From: Akkermansia sp.
GTDB lineage: Bacteria > Verrucomicrobiota > Verrucomicrobiia > Verrucomicrobiales > Akkermansiaceae
Length of the DNA stretch: 64,000 nt
Direction of reading: 5' to 3'
Assembly (NCBI GenBank): GCA_017558555.1
Contig: JAFYUJ010000009.1
Span: 1 to 64,000 of the forward strand
Position 1 is the first letter of the stretch. Every line of letters starts with the position of its first letter. The notes under the pieces are model-generated. The model was not told the origin of the DNA. It saw only the letters and a list, made by a program, of their open reading frames with translations, and made no database searches. Both the position numbers and the translations under genes were made by a program. Below, in pieces: positions 48,979 through 57,388 of this stretch.

Positions 48979-51060
48979 ATGTCACTCGCAACATTCTTCA
49001 ATCCGAAGAGCATCGCTGTAGTAGGCGTTTCCGCCGATCCCACCAAGCTGGGTGCTGTTGTATTCAACAACATTATTTCTGCAGATTACAAGGGCAATCT
49101 GTATGGCATCAACCCCAAGATGGCCGGTCAGGAACTGTGTGGCAAGCCCTGCTACGCCAGCGTGGACGCCCTGCCTGAGCCGATGGATCTGGTGGTCGTT
49201 CTCGTGCCTGCTCGTTTCACTGAAGGTGTAATTGACGCCTGCATCACCAACGGCACCAAGAACATCTCCATCATCACCGCCGGTTTCGGCGAAGTGGGTG
49301 AAAAGGAACTGGAACAACGCATTGCCCAGAAGTGCCTGGACAACGGCATCAACCTGCTCGGCCCGAACTGCCTCGGCCACATCTCCACGTTCGACAACGT
49401 GAACGCCTCTTTCGCTGACGGTTTCCCTGCCCGCGGTAACGTGGCATTCGTGTCTCAGTCCGGTGCCTACTGCTCCGCTATCATGGACTGGGCCGCCGGT
49501 AAGGGCATCGGCTTCTCCCACTTCATCTCCATCGGCAACAAGGCTGTGATGGGTGAAGACAAGCTGCTGGCCGCTCTGAAGGATGACCCCAACACCAATG
49601 CTTTCGTGTTCTACCTGGAATCTCTCAAGAATGGTAAGGAATTCCTCAAGGTGATTAAGGAAGTTTCCGACACCAAGCCCTGCGTCATCATGGAGCCCGG
49701 CAAGAGCGCCAAGGCTCAGGCCGCTTCCCTGTCCCACACCGGTTCTCTGGCTCCCAACTACCGCGTGCTCGAAATGGCTCTGCAGGGTGCCGGCGCCATC
49801 CAGGCTTACAATGACCGCGAACTCTTCGGTCTGCTTGAAGTGCTGCAGTACTGCAATCACAACCAGTTCGATGGCCAGGTGGCCGTACTCACCAACGCCG
49901 GTGGCGTGGGCGTGCTGACCTCCGACCTTTGCGAAGAAGCCGGTCTTGACCTGGCTCCCCCCAGCGAGGAGACGAAGGCCGCTCTGCGCGCCGTGCTGAC
50001 CCCCGAAGCTTCTCTGGGCAACCCCATCGACGTGGTGGGCGACGCCAAGGCCGACCGCTACGAAGCAGCCCTCAAAGTGCTCTGCGAAAGCGGCGAATAT
50101 AAGAACATCCTCGTGCTTCTGACTCCCCAGCGCGTGACGGAATGCCCCGAAACGGCTCAGGCTGTCATCAAGCTGGCTCCCCAATACCCCAACGTCAACA
50201 TCTACTGCTCCTTCGTGGGTGGTGCCCGTGTGGACGAAGGCCGCGTGCTGCTCAACGAAGCCAAGATTCTCAATTACGAATACCCCGCCGACATCGTGCG
50301 TCTGCTCGGTCTGCTGAAGGCTCAGATGGCTTTCCGCGGCAAGAAGCTCGCCACCTGCGAAACGGGCGAAGTACCCGCCGAAATCAAGGCTGCTGTAACC
50401 TCCGCCAAGGAAGCCGGTCTGGCCTCCCTGCCCCAGGAGACGGTGAACATGCTCATGGACCACTATGGCATCGACTACCCGAAGTGCGGCAACTTCACCG
50501 ATAAGGAAGAAGCCCTTGCTTTCTGCAAGACCATCTTCCCGAATGCTGTGGTGCTCAAGCTCTCCGCTCCCGATGCTCTGCACAAGACTGAAATGAAGGG
50601 TATCTACCTCAACATCAACGATGAGGCTTCCTTCAACGAAGCTTGGGAAGGCCTTTGGGGCTCCATCACCAAGTTCCAGCTCAAGGGTGCATCCGTGCTC
50701 ATCCAGGAGATGATTACCAAGGCTACGGAAACCATCATCGGCGTGAACACCGACAAGAACTTCGGTCGCGTGATGGTGTTCGGTACCGGTGGCGTGTACA
50801 CCGAAGTGATGCGCGATACCACCATGCGTATCCTGCCCACCAACGACTTCTCCGACATGATCAAGGAGACCAAGGTCGGCACCATCCTCAATGGTGTACG
50901 CGGCGAAGCTCCCAAGGCTGTAGGCCCGCTGGCCGACACGCTGGCAAAGGTGCAGAAGCTCGTGCTCGAGATTCCTGAAATCACCGCTATCGACGGCAAC
51001 CCCGTTCTTGTGACGGCAGACCGCGCTGTGGTGGTGGACTTCAAGATGATTCTCAAGTAA
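48979..51060 (+). CDS. ADP-forming acetate/acyl-CoA ligase (fused alpha-beta)
   Basis: A 693-residue NDP-forming acyl-CoA synthetase. The CoA-binding Rossmann domain begins FFNPKSIAVVGVSADPTKLG, and two succinyl-CoA-ligase-like domains follow. The phosphohistidine is H253 in SLSHTGSLA. The ATP-grasp half (about 470-693) carries LKLSAPDALHKTEMKGIYLN. It would make ATP from acetyl-CoA, giving acetate, a substrate-level step in fermenters. Codon use is strikingly uniform (CTC/CTG, AAG, ATC, CGC), suggesting one of the most highly expressed genes in the window. It has its own promoter and terminator. Confidence 0.9.
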   Translation: MSLATFFNPKSIAVVGVSADPTKLGAVVFNNIISADYKGNLYGINPKMAGQELCGKPCYASVDALPEPMDLVVVLVPARFTEGVIDACITNGTKNISIITAGFGEVGEKELEQRIAQKCLDNGINLLGPNCLGHISTFDNVNASFADGFPARGNVAFVSQSGAYCSAIMDWAAGKGIGFSHFISIGNKAVMGEDKLLAALKDDPNTNAFVFYLESLKNGKEFLKVIKEVSDTKPCVIMEPGKSAKAQAASLSHTGSLAPNYRVLEMALQGAGAIQAYNDRELFGLLEVLQYCNHNQFDGQVAVLTNAGGVGVLTSDLCEEAGLDLAPPSEETKAALRAVLTPEASLGNPIDVVGDAKADRYEAALKVLCESGEYKNILVLLTPQRVTECPETAQAVIKLAPQYPNVNIYCSFVGGARVDEGRVLLNEAKILNYEYPADIVRLLGLLKAQMAFRGKKLATCETGEVPAEIKAAVTSAKEAGLASLPQETVNMLMDHYGIDYPKCGNFTDKEEALAFCKTIFPNAVVLKLSAPDALHKTEMKGIYLNINDEASFNEAWEGLWGSITKFQLKGASVLIQEMITKATETIIGVNTDKNFGRVMVFGTGGVYTEVMRDTTMRILPTNDFSDMIKETKVGTILNGVRGEAPKAVGPLADTLAKVQKLVLEIPEITAIDGNPVLVTADRAVVVDFKMILK

Positions 51061-51082
51061 TCTTCCTGATTCCCATTTCAGC

Positions 51083-51120
51083 AACGCCCGCTTTTCTCCG
51101 GAAGAGCGGGCGTTTCTGTT
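51083..51120 (+). terminator. Terminator after the acyl-CoA synthetase gene
   Basis: A perfect 10-base stem AACGCCCGCT / AGCGGGCGTT with a 12-base loop, followed by TCTGTTTG. Confidence 0.85.
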
Positions 51121-51148
51121 TGACATCACCTTGAGAACATGCCAATAT
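51120..51148 (+). promoter_or_regulatory. Promoter of two small membrane-protein genes
   Basis: TTGACA, 17 bases and CAATAT, 10 bases before the ATG at 51159. It starts at the end of the preceding terminator. Confidence 0.6.
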
Positions 51149-51158
51149 CGCCTCCGAT

Positions 51159-51521
51159 ATGGAATATGCATTTTTCCTCGCAGCTATTCTCCTGCAATAT
51201 TTTCTCATCTACCTGGCCTATCTGCCCACAGCCCGCAACATTGCCAGTCAAAGAAAAATTCACCAGGCTTCGTTCATCGTTGCTTTGAGTGGTTGGCTGG
51301 TGGGTATACTCTCCCATTTTATCGACCAGCTGCCTGACAGCATAGCCTTCCCCATCATGGCTGTGCAGGTGTATCACATGGGGCGGCACATGCTGCACCA
51401 AAACAACAAGCAGGCATGGGCAGCCTGCGGCATCTTCGTCGGACTTACGCTGCTTATCGCTGGCGGCCTTGTCTGGCTGATGCTCACCAATGACCGGCTG
51501 CGCATGTGGATTATGGAATAA
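51159..51521 (+). CDS. Hypothetical four-helix membrane protein
   Basis: A 120-residue protein with about four membrane segments (AFFLAAILLQYFLIYLAYL, ASFIVALSGWLVGIL, IAFPIMAVQVYHM, GIFVGLTLLIAGGLVWL). Histidines in SHFIDQLPDS and VYHMGRHMLHQ could be functional, but no family is recognised. It is followed 18 bases later by another small membrane-protein gene. Confidence 0.65.
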   Translation: MEYAFFLAAILLQYFLIYLAYLPTARNIASQRKIHQASFIVALSGWLVGILSHFIDQLPDSIAFPIMAVQVYHMGRHMLHQNNKQAWAACGIFVGLTLLIAGGLVWLMLTNDRLRMWIME

Positions 51522-51539
51522 TCCCTTCAAGCAACAAAC

Positions 51540-51923
51540 ATGGCATATTATCTTACAGGACTGATTTTCTGTATCTTTTGTGCAAAGCGCATGCACGCTG
51601 CGCAACAAGGCAAAAGTGTATTCGGTTGGAATGTATTGATTTCCGCCACGCTCCTCGTTCTCCTTCTTTGCGCAGAAAGCAGCTCTCCCTTTGCGGAGGA
51701 TAACGCCCTGTCACGAGTGATGATGGTGAGCCCGGCGCTGGCGGCTGCCCCCATGCTTATGCACAGCCGGAATCACCCCTTAACCCTGGCAGCCGGATGG
51801 TTGATTAGCCTGTTGGCCGGCGGGTTGTTGTATTATATTCTGCAGGTGTTGCAAGTGATATTCTCCACACCATACGGACAAGAAGTGCCCTGGTGGGTTC
51901 AGATGTGGCTCCCCGAGCTCTGA
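51540..51923 (+). CDS. Hypothetical membrane protein
   Basis: A 127-residue protein with three to four hydrophobic segments (YLTGLIFCIFCA, VLISATLLVLLLC, LAAGWLISLLAGGLLYYIL) and a short aromatic C-terminus (PWWVQMWLPEL). No family was recognised. It is the second gene of a two-gene unit and ends just before a bidirectional terminator. Confidence 0.65.
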   Translation: MAYYLTGLIFCIFCAKRMHAAQQGKSVFGWNVLISATLLVLLLCAESSSPFAEDNALSRVMMVSPALAAAPMLMHSRNHPLTLAAGWLISLLAGGLLYYILQVLQVIFSTPYGQEVPWWVQMWLPEL

Positions 51924-51933
51924 TAAAAACAAT

Positions 51934-51962
51934 GCCCTGCAAAGCATGCAGCTTTGCAGGGC
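51934..51962. terminator. Bidirectional terminator between convergent genes
   Basis: A perfect 12-base stem GCCCTGCAAAGC / GCTTTGCAGGGC with a 5-base loop, between the membrane-protein gene and the phosphohexomutase gene. There is an A tract on one side and GAAATG on the other. Confidence 0.8.
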
Positions 51963-51988
51963 GAAATGTGTAGATAGACAAGACGCTA

Positions 51989-53935
51989 TCAGGCCATACG
52001 AGCACGAGCATCGGCCTCAACAGCGGCCCACAGGGAATTGATGCCGGCAAACACCGTTTCCTTGGCTGCGGCAAGCTCAGCACCCTTGGCGCCGTGAGCA
52101 AAGAGATAGTACTTAATCTTAGGCTCCGTACCGCTGGGACGAACCGCAAAGCTGCGGCCATCGGCCAGGTCGAAGAAGAGCATCTTCTCTGCGGGGATGG
52201 GGTCGCCCTCGGCATCCACCAGCGTACCAGTGGAGAAATCGCGCACAGAGGAAACGGCAGCGCCATCCATTTCGGTGGGCGGGGTCTGCATGTAGCTCTG
52301 AGTCAGCGCTGCAATCTTGGCAGCACCATCAGCACCTTCCATCACCAGGCTCTTGCCCAGTTCCATGTAATAGCCAAGCTCGGTGTAGATGTTGTTCAGG
52401 CATTCCAGCAGGCTGATGCCCTTGGAAGCCAGGTAAGCATTCATTTCAGCCAGGCAGAGAGCCGCGGCGTTGGCATCCTTGTCGCGCACGAAATCCTGGG
52501 CAAGGTAGCCATAGCTTTCTTCGCCGCCGAAGATGAAATACTTGCTGTATTCCAGACGAAGGGCGCGGGTCTGCTCCTCGGTCATGGAGCGGTAACCCAC
52601 GCGCTTTTCAGCGGGAATGGCGTTCTCGTACTTGCCAAGCTTAGCGGCAATGTATTTGAAGCCGGTGAGCACGTTCACGGTCTCGATACCGAAAGATTCA
52701 GCAATAGCATCCTGCAAGGGGCTGGTCACAAAGGTCTTGACCATCACCGCATGCTTCACATTTTCCGGGGTGATGATACCCAGCTCGCAAGCGCTCATGC
52801 AGCGATACCAAGCCATGAGGCAGCCCGTCTGGTTGCCGCTGAGCAACACCATCTTGCCGGATTCCTTATCACGCACGGCGATACCCATACGGTCGCTGTC
52901 GGGGTCGGTGGCAATGACAAGATCGGCGTTCTCGCCGTCAGCCTGAGCCATCGCCATATCCAAGGCAGGAGCATTCTCGGGATTGGGGCTGGCAACGGTG
53001 GGGAAACGGCCATCCAGCACATCCTGCTCGGCAACCGTGCTCACATTGCAGCCGATTTGCTTAAGAATGGGCACAATGCAGCGGCCACCGGTGCCATGCA
53101 GATTGGTGTACACCACCTTGGCAGATGCCTGGGAGAACACCTCGGGACGCAGAATGATACCCTTGAGTTTTTCAATGTAAATGGCATCGAACTCCGCCCC
53201 CAGAATGCTGAGCGTACCCTGCTGCTCTGCAGGAAGGGGTTCGTATGTATCGCTGGTCAAGGCGTTTACCTCGGCAATCACAGCCTTATCGTGCGGAGCA
53301 ATCAACTGAGCGCCATCGTTGAAGTAGGCCTTGAACCCGTTGTCATGTGCCGGATTGTGAGAAGCGGTGATGACCACACCGGTATCGGCATTCAGCTCGC
53401 GAATGGCAAAGGACACTTCCGGTGTAGAGCAAGGGCCATCGAACAAGGAGCAATCGCAGCCCAAATCCGTAGCAATCTTGGCGCAGTATTCTGCAAAATC
53501 GCGGGAGAAATGGCGGGTATCATGCCCCACTACGATACGGGGCTTACGGCCAGTGCCTTCAGCCTGCACAAAACGACTCACATAGGTAATGAGACCTCGC
53601 ATGGCGCGACCCACGTTGAAGTAGTTCATGCAAGCGGTACCCACGCAGGGGAACTCAGGGCGACCATTCACGCCCCCTTTGCCCTGCTCGGCAGGAGCCA
53701 CCACAGCACCGATTGTGCGGCCACGGAGGCCACCGGTACCGAATGCCAAGGTCTTGTAAAAGCGGTTGTTAAGCTCAGCCCAATCAGCAGCGGCAACCAA
53801 CTCACCCACCACAGCAGGCACCACCGGATCCTGGGTGCCGCCCATGAGCAAACGAATGTTGGTGAGAGAATCGGCAAGCAGGTGGCCATCAGCCACAGCC
53901 TGCTCCAATGCGGTATCAATTTCGCAGTCCTTCAT
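51989..53935 (-). CDS. Phosphohexomutase (phosphoglucomutase/phosphomannomutase family)
   Basis: A 648-residue alpha-D-phosphohexomutase, longer than the usual 450-580. The active-site phosphoserine is in GVVITASHNPAHDNGFKAY, and the metal loop DPDSDRMGIAV has three Asp. The sugar loop is GGEESYGY, and the phosphate-binding loop near the C-terminus is RPSGTEPKIKYYLF. An N-terminal FGTGGLRG segment is present. It interconverts hexose 1- and 6-phosphates, feeding glycogen and, with manC, GDP-mannose. It is monocistronic with a promoter just upstream. Confidence 0.93.
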   Translation of the reverse strand: MKDCEIDTALEQAVADGHLLADSLTNIRLLMGGTQDPVVPAVVGELVAAADWAELNNRFYKTLAFGTGGLRGRTIGAVVAPAEQGKGGVNGRPEFPCVGTACMNYFNVGRAMRGLITYVSRFVQAEGTGRKPRIVVGHDTRHFSRDFAEYCAKIATDLGCDCSLFDGPCSTPEVSFAIRELNADTGVVITASHNPAHDNGFKAYFNDGAQLIAPHDKAVIAEVNALTSDTYEPLPAEQQGTLSILGAEFDAIYIEKLKGIILRPEVFSQASAKVVYTNLHGTGGRCIVPILKQIGCNVSTVAEQDVLDGRFPTVASPNPENAPALDMAMAQADGENADLVIATDPDSDRMGIAVRDKESGKMVLLSGNQTGCLMAWYRCMSACELGIITPENVKHAVMVKTFVTSPLQDAIAESFGIETVNVLTGFKYIAAKLGKYENAIPAEKRVGYRSMTEEQTRALRLEYSKYFIFGGEESYGYLAQDFVRDKDANAAALCLAEMNAYLASKGISLLECLNNIYTELGYYMELGKSLVMEGADGAAKIAALTQSYMQTPPTEMDGAAVSSVRDFSTGTLVDAEGDPIPAEKMLFFDLADGRSFAVRPSGTEPKIKYYLFAHGAKGAELAAAKETVFAGINSLWAAVEADARARMA

Positions 53936-53944
53936 ACTGGGGGC

Positions 53945-53973
53945 ATTTTACACACCGGAGAAGGAAAAAGCAA
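53945..53973 (-). promoter_or_regulatory. Phosphohexomutase promoter
   Basis: On the minus strand, TTGCTT, 17 bases and TAAAAT, nine bases before the ATG. Confidence 0.6.
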
Positions 53974-54049
53974 GCCCGCGCACACGAAATGACGGGAGAC
54001 TTCGCGTAAAATTTGCAATATCGGCTCCCTCAAGTCTGCAATGGACCAT

Positions 54050-55252
54050 TTACAGCACCTCGCTCCACTGCGGAGCCGGCTGCGGCTCCGCCAAACCGCA
54101 AATGCGGTCGATCATGCGATCCCAATTTTCCTGGCCCTGTTCAATTTCAATCTGAATACGCAGGAAGAAAATGGGCACCTCCATCTCACCGGGGCGCAGG
54201 AATCGCACGGCATCTTTCTCCGTGGTCACAATCAAATCAAGGGCGCGGTCAGCACAACGCTCCACAAAGGCATCGAGCTCGGCCTGGTCGAACCAGTAGT
54301 GGTCGGGATAGCGGCGGCGAATCTCCACATGGGCGCCCTGGGCTTCCACAAGGTTTTCAAAGCTTTCCGGGCGGGCAATGCCGCTGAGACAAGCCACATA
54401 CTTATCCTTCAGATAATTCAGCGGGCGACGCTCACCCGTGAAGATATTCTCCAGATAGGCCGGGGCATGGTTGGTCACGATGATATCAGCCACTTTGTTG
54501 TAGCGGCGAATCGTGGAAATCAATTCGCCCTGGGGGCGGCCACCGCTCTTGGTCAGGATGATATAGCTGGCACGGGCCAGACTGCTGCGGGGCTCGCGCA
54601 TGGTGCCACGGGGCAACAACGAGCCCTTGCCGGCACCAAAGGGGAAGCCACAATCCACCAACACGATATCAATCTCGTGGCGGAGCTTCAGGTACTGCAT
54701 TCCATCATCCAGTATGAGCGTATTGCGTCCCAGCTGTTCAATGGCAAAAATACCGGATTTGACGCGATCTTTATCCACCAACACCGCCACGCCATCCAGA
54801 TTACGGGCAAGCATGAACGGCTCGTCACCCGCATGCAAGGGGCCCAGATAGCGAGTCACGCCATCGCTGGCAATCTTCGGCAGGTGTTTCACCTTTTTGC
54901 CATCGGAATCATACCACTCCTGCGGCTCATCCAAATCCTCACTCTTGTACCCACGGGTCAGAATGGCGCACTTGCGACCGCGGTCTGCCAGTGTGCGGGA
55001 AAGCAGCTCCACCACGGGTGTCTTGCCTGTACCACCAGCGGTGATATTGCCCACGCTCACCACAAAGGTACCCAGATAATGTACCGTTTTAATTCTGCGG
55101 CGGAACAGGAACAAACGAGCCTTCACCAAGGCATAAAAACCAAAGGATGCAAAGCGCAGGGCACAGCGCATCATCCACGCACGAAAGCCACGGGCGCGCC
55201 CGAAAACAACTTCGGTGCCCCATTCAGCAAACTCATCCATGCGGGATTTCAT
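54050..55252 (-). CDS. lpxK: Tetraacyldisaccharide 4'-kinase (lipid A)
   Basis: A 400-residue inner-membrane-associated kinase that phosphorylates the lipid A precursor. The P-loop is SVGNITAGGTGKTPVVELL, and the family motifs ILTRGYKSED, GDEPFMLAR and LILDDGMQYLKL follow. Near the C-terminus it has IVTTEKDAVRF. It is longer than E. coli LpxK by about 70 residues, partly from the inserted loop around DEPQEWYDSDGKK. ATG 55252 is fixed by a consensus promoter six bases away. Confidence 0.92.
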   Translation of the reverse strand: MKSRMDEFAEWGTEVVFGRARGFRAWMMRCALRFASFGFYALVKARLFLFRRRIKTVHYLGTFVVSVGNITAGGTGKTPVVELLSRTLADRGRKCAILTRGYKSEDLDEPQEWYDSDGKKVKHLPKIASDGVTRYLGPLHAGDEPFMLARNLDGVAVLVDKDRVKSGIFAIEQLGRNTLILDDGMQYLKLRHEIDIVLVDCGFPFGAGKGSLLPRGTMREPRSSLARASYIILTKSGGRPQGELISTIRRYNKVADIIVTNHAPAYLENIFTGERRPLNYLKDKYVACLSGIARPESFENLVEAQGAHVEIRRRYPDHYWFDQAELDAFVERCADRALDLIVTTEKDAVRFLRPGEMEVPIFFLRIQIEIEQGQENWDRMIDRICGLAEPQPAPQWSEVL

Positions 55253-55258
55253 GGGCCT

Positions 55259-55287
55259 ATGGTAACAAAGCACAGCCCGGATGTCAA
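55259..55287 (-). promoter_or_regulatory. Leaderless-type lpxK promoter (TTGACA-N17-TACCAT-N6-ATG)
   Basis: On the minus strand, a consensus TTGACA, 17 bases and TACCAT, six bases before the lpxK ATG. Confidence 0.75.
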
Positions 55288-55381
55288 TCAAATGAACAAG
55301 GAATACACCATGATATCAAGGTTGAGCGGTCCGCTGAGCTTGACAAACGGATTTCTTTCGGCAAAATACGTCTGATAAGCC

Positions 55382-55927
55382 ATGTTGCCGAAGCTCATCT
55401 TTGCTATGACCGTATGCCTGGCCTGCATCTTTCCGGTGCTGGTTCTGATACGGATTTTGGCAAAAGAACGATTGTACGCATGGGAGTCGAGGATGGTGCA
55501 GCATTGCAAGCAAACGTGGGGGCATGACCCTCATTTTACGGGGTGGCTGATGTTCATCAGCTTCGGGTTCATTGAAACATTGTACACAGCATCCATGCTG
55601 GGTGATTTTCTGCAAGGCAGCGATCATTTCCACGCAGCCATAAGAATCGGGCTCAGTTATGCGGCAGCTATGACAAGTCTGTGGGGCGGCATCCATTGTT
55701 GGCGGGAATGCACGGCAGCCCTCGCCAAAACACGCACCATGATGCCTTCGCTGTGCTCTGCCGCGTTGATGGCAACCTTTTTATCCTGCGGATTAGCCGG
55801 TAATCATGGATTGGATATGCCTACAAGTGCAGAAGCCGGGCAAAACGCCATGAATACCATCAACATCAGCGCCGCGGCCTTGCTCCTATGGGTTGGTCTG
55901 GGGCTGTGGCGCAAAAAACGGAAATAA
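55382..55927 (+). CDS. Hypothetical membrane protein
   Basis: A 181-residue protein with about four membrane segments: residues 5-27, 52-75, 88-105, and a C-terminal one ending LLLWVGLGLWRKKRK. The loop WESRMVQHCKQTWGHDPHF is charged and histidine-rich. No family was recognised. A TTGACA-like element lies about 30 bases upstream (55350). It precedes gltX by about 90 bases. Confidence 0.6.
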   Translation: MLPKLIFAMTVCLACIFPVLVLIRILAKERLYAWESRMVQHCKQTWGHDPHFTGWLMFISFGFIETLYTASMLGDFLQGSDHFHAAIRIGLSYAAAMTSLWGGIHCWRECTAALAKTRTMMPSLCSAALMATFLSCGLAGNHGLDMPTSAEAGQNAMNTINISAAALLLWVGLGLWRKKRK

Positions 55928-55984
55928 GCCACCAACAGACAAGACCAAGCGCAAACGGAAAGTACATTCTGTCGTCATTTGGGC

Positions 55985-56013
55985 TTGAAAAAAGCGGAAG
56001 TTGGGTGTATAAG
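55985..56013 (+). promoter_or_regulatory. Leaderless-type gltX promoter (TTGAAA-N17-TATAAG-N6-ATG)
   Basis: TTGAAA at 55985, a 17-base spacer and TATAAG at 56008. The ATG at 56020 is six bases after the -10 hexamer. Confidence 0.75.
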
Positions 56014-56019
56014 GCGCGC

Positions 56020-57375
56020 ATGTCAACGACCGTACGCACACGATTTGCACCTTCTCCGACAGGCTACCTACACATTGGCGGCGCCCGCACCGCATTGTTC
56101 AACTATCTCTTTACCCGCAAAATGGGGGGTACCTTTGTGCTCCGCATCGAAGACACCGACCAGGAACGCCATGTAGAAGATGCCATGAAGGCCATTTTCA
56201 CCGGCATGAGCTGGCTGGGCCTGGATTGGGATGAAGGCGAAGGCAAAGGTGGCGCATACGAGCCGTATTTCCAGAGCCAGCGCAAGGATATTTATGATCG
56301 TTATTTCCAGAAGTTGGTCGAGATGGGCCGCGTGTATGAATGCCCTGCTCCCAACAAGCGCGATAAGAACGGCGATGAGATTCCCGGCACGAGCGAAGGC
56401 ACGGTGTGGCGTTTCCGCTTCAAGCGCGAGGGCGTGATGACCCTGCATGACATGGTGTGCGGTGATATTTCCGTGGATTACAACAACGTGGACAACACCC
56501 CCGACATGGTGGTGAAGCGCACGGACGGCTCCTACATTTTCCACCTGGTCAACGTAGTGGATGACATCGAGATGAAAATCACTCACGTCATCCGCGGCGA
56601 AGACCACATCATGAACACCTTCAAACACCTGCAGCTTTTCGACGCTTTCGGTGTGGAACCCCCTGTCTATGCTCATATCCCCCTGATTCAGAACCCCGAT
56701 GGCTCCAAGATGAGCAAGCGCGACGTGGGCGCCCAACTGGGCAACTACCCCGAGGAAGGCTTCCTGCCGGATGCCGTGGTCAACTTCATCGCTCTGCTGG
56801 GCTGGAGCCCCAAGAGCGACGCTGAGATTTTCACCAAGGATGAGCTCATCAATCTCTTCTCTCTGGAGAACGTGAACCGCGCCGCGGCCAAGTTCGACAT
56901 CACCAAGTGCAAATGGATGAACCAGCAGCACATCATGCGCATGGCTCCTGAGCAGTTTGTGGAGCTGTCCATGCCGTTCTGCACCGCAGCAGGATTGGAA
57001 GACACCGCCCAGCTGCGCGAAGTGCTGCCCTCCGTCCAGACCAAGGTGCAGTTGCTCAGCGAAGTGCCGGCATGGGTGAAGTGGGTACAGGTACTTGAGT
57101 ACGAGGAAGAATCCATGGCCAAGCTTCAGGAAAACGCCCGCGAGATGCTCAATCTCTTTGCCGCAGAGGCCAAGGCTCTTGAGAACTGGAGCGGCGAGAC
57201 CGCATTCCAGATTGTGAAGCCGCTGACCAAAGCCAACGGCGTGAAGGTGGGAGCCATGATGTTCCCCCTGCGCATGGCTCTGACCGGCTGCCACGCCGGC
57301 CCCGGAATCGATGTCATCATGCAGACGATGGGGCGCGATGAAGTGCTGCGACGCATCGAGATTTTCCCCTGCTAA
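56020..57375 (+). CDS. gltX: Glutamyl-tRNA synthetase
   Basis: A 451-residue class I synthetase. The HIGH-type motif is RFAPSPTGYLHIGGARTALFN, followed by VLRIEDTDQERH. The DDIEMKITHVIRGEDHIMNT segment and the KMSKR loop (DGSKMSKRD) are present. Length and motifs suit a bacterial discriminating or non-discriminating GluRS; which of the two cannot be read. The start at 56020 is supported by the promoter. queA begins 13 bases after the stop. Confidence 0.95.
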   Translation: MSTTVRTRFAPSPTGYLHIGGARTALFNYLFTRKMGGTFVLRIEDTDQERHVEDAMKAIFTGMSWLGLDWDEGEGKGGAYEPYFQSQRKDIYDRYFQKLVEMGRVYECPAPNKRDKNGDEIPGTSEGTVWRFRFKREGVMTLHDMVCGDISVDYNNVDNTPDMVVKRTDGSYIFHLVNVVDDIEMKITHVIRGEDHIMNTFKHLQLFDAFGVEPPVYAHIPLIQNPDGSKMSKRDVGAQLGNYPEEGFLPDAVVNFIALLGWSPKSDAEIFTKDELINLFSLENVNRAAAKFDITKCKWMNQQHIMRMAPEQFVELSMPFCTAAGLEDTAQLREVLPSVQTKVQLLSEVPAWVKWVQVLEYEEESMAKLQENAREMLNLFAAEAKALENWSGETAFQIVKPLTKANGVKVGAMMFPLRMALTGCHAGPGIDVIMQTMGRDEVLRRIEIFPC

Positions 57376-57388
57376 CCAACTGAACCCA

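Noticed and set aside
48982..51171. A 729-codon open frame antisense to the acyl-CoA synthetase
   Set aside because: The sense gene has clear CoA-binding and ATP-grasp motifs and extreme codon bias, which keeps the opposite frame open by chance.
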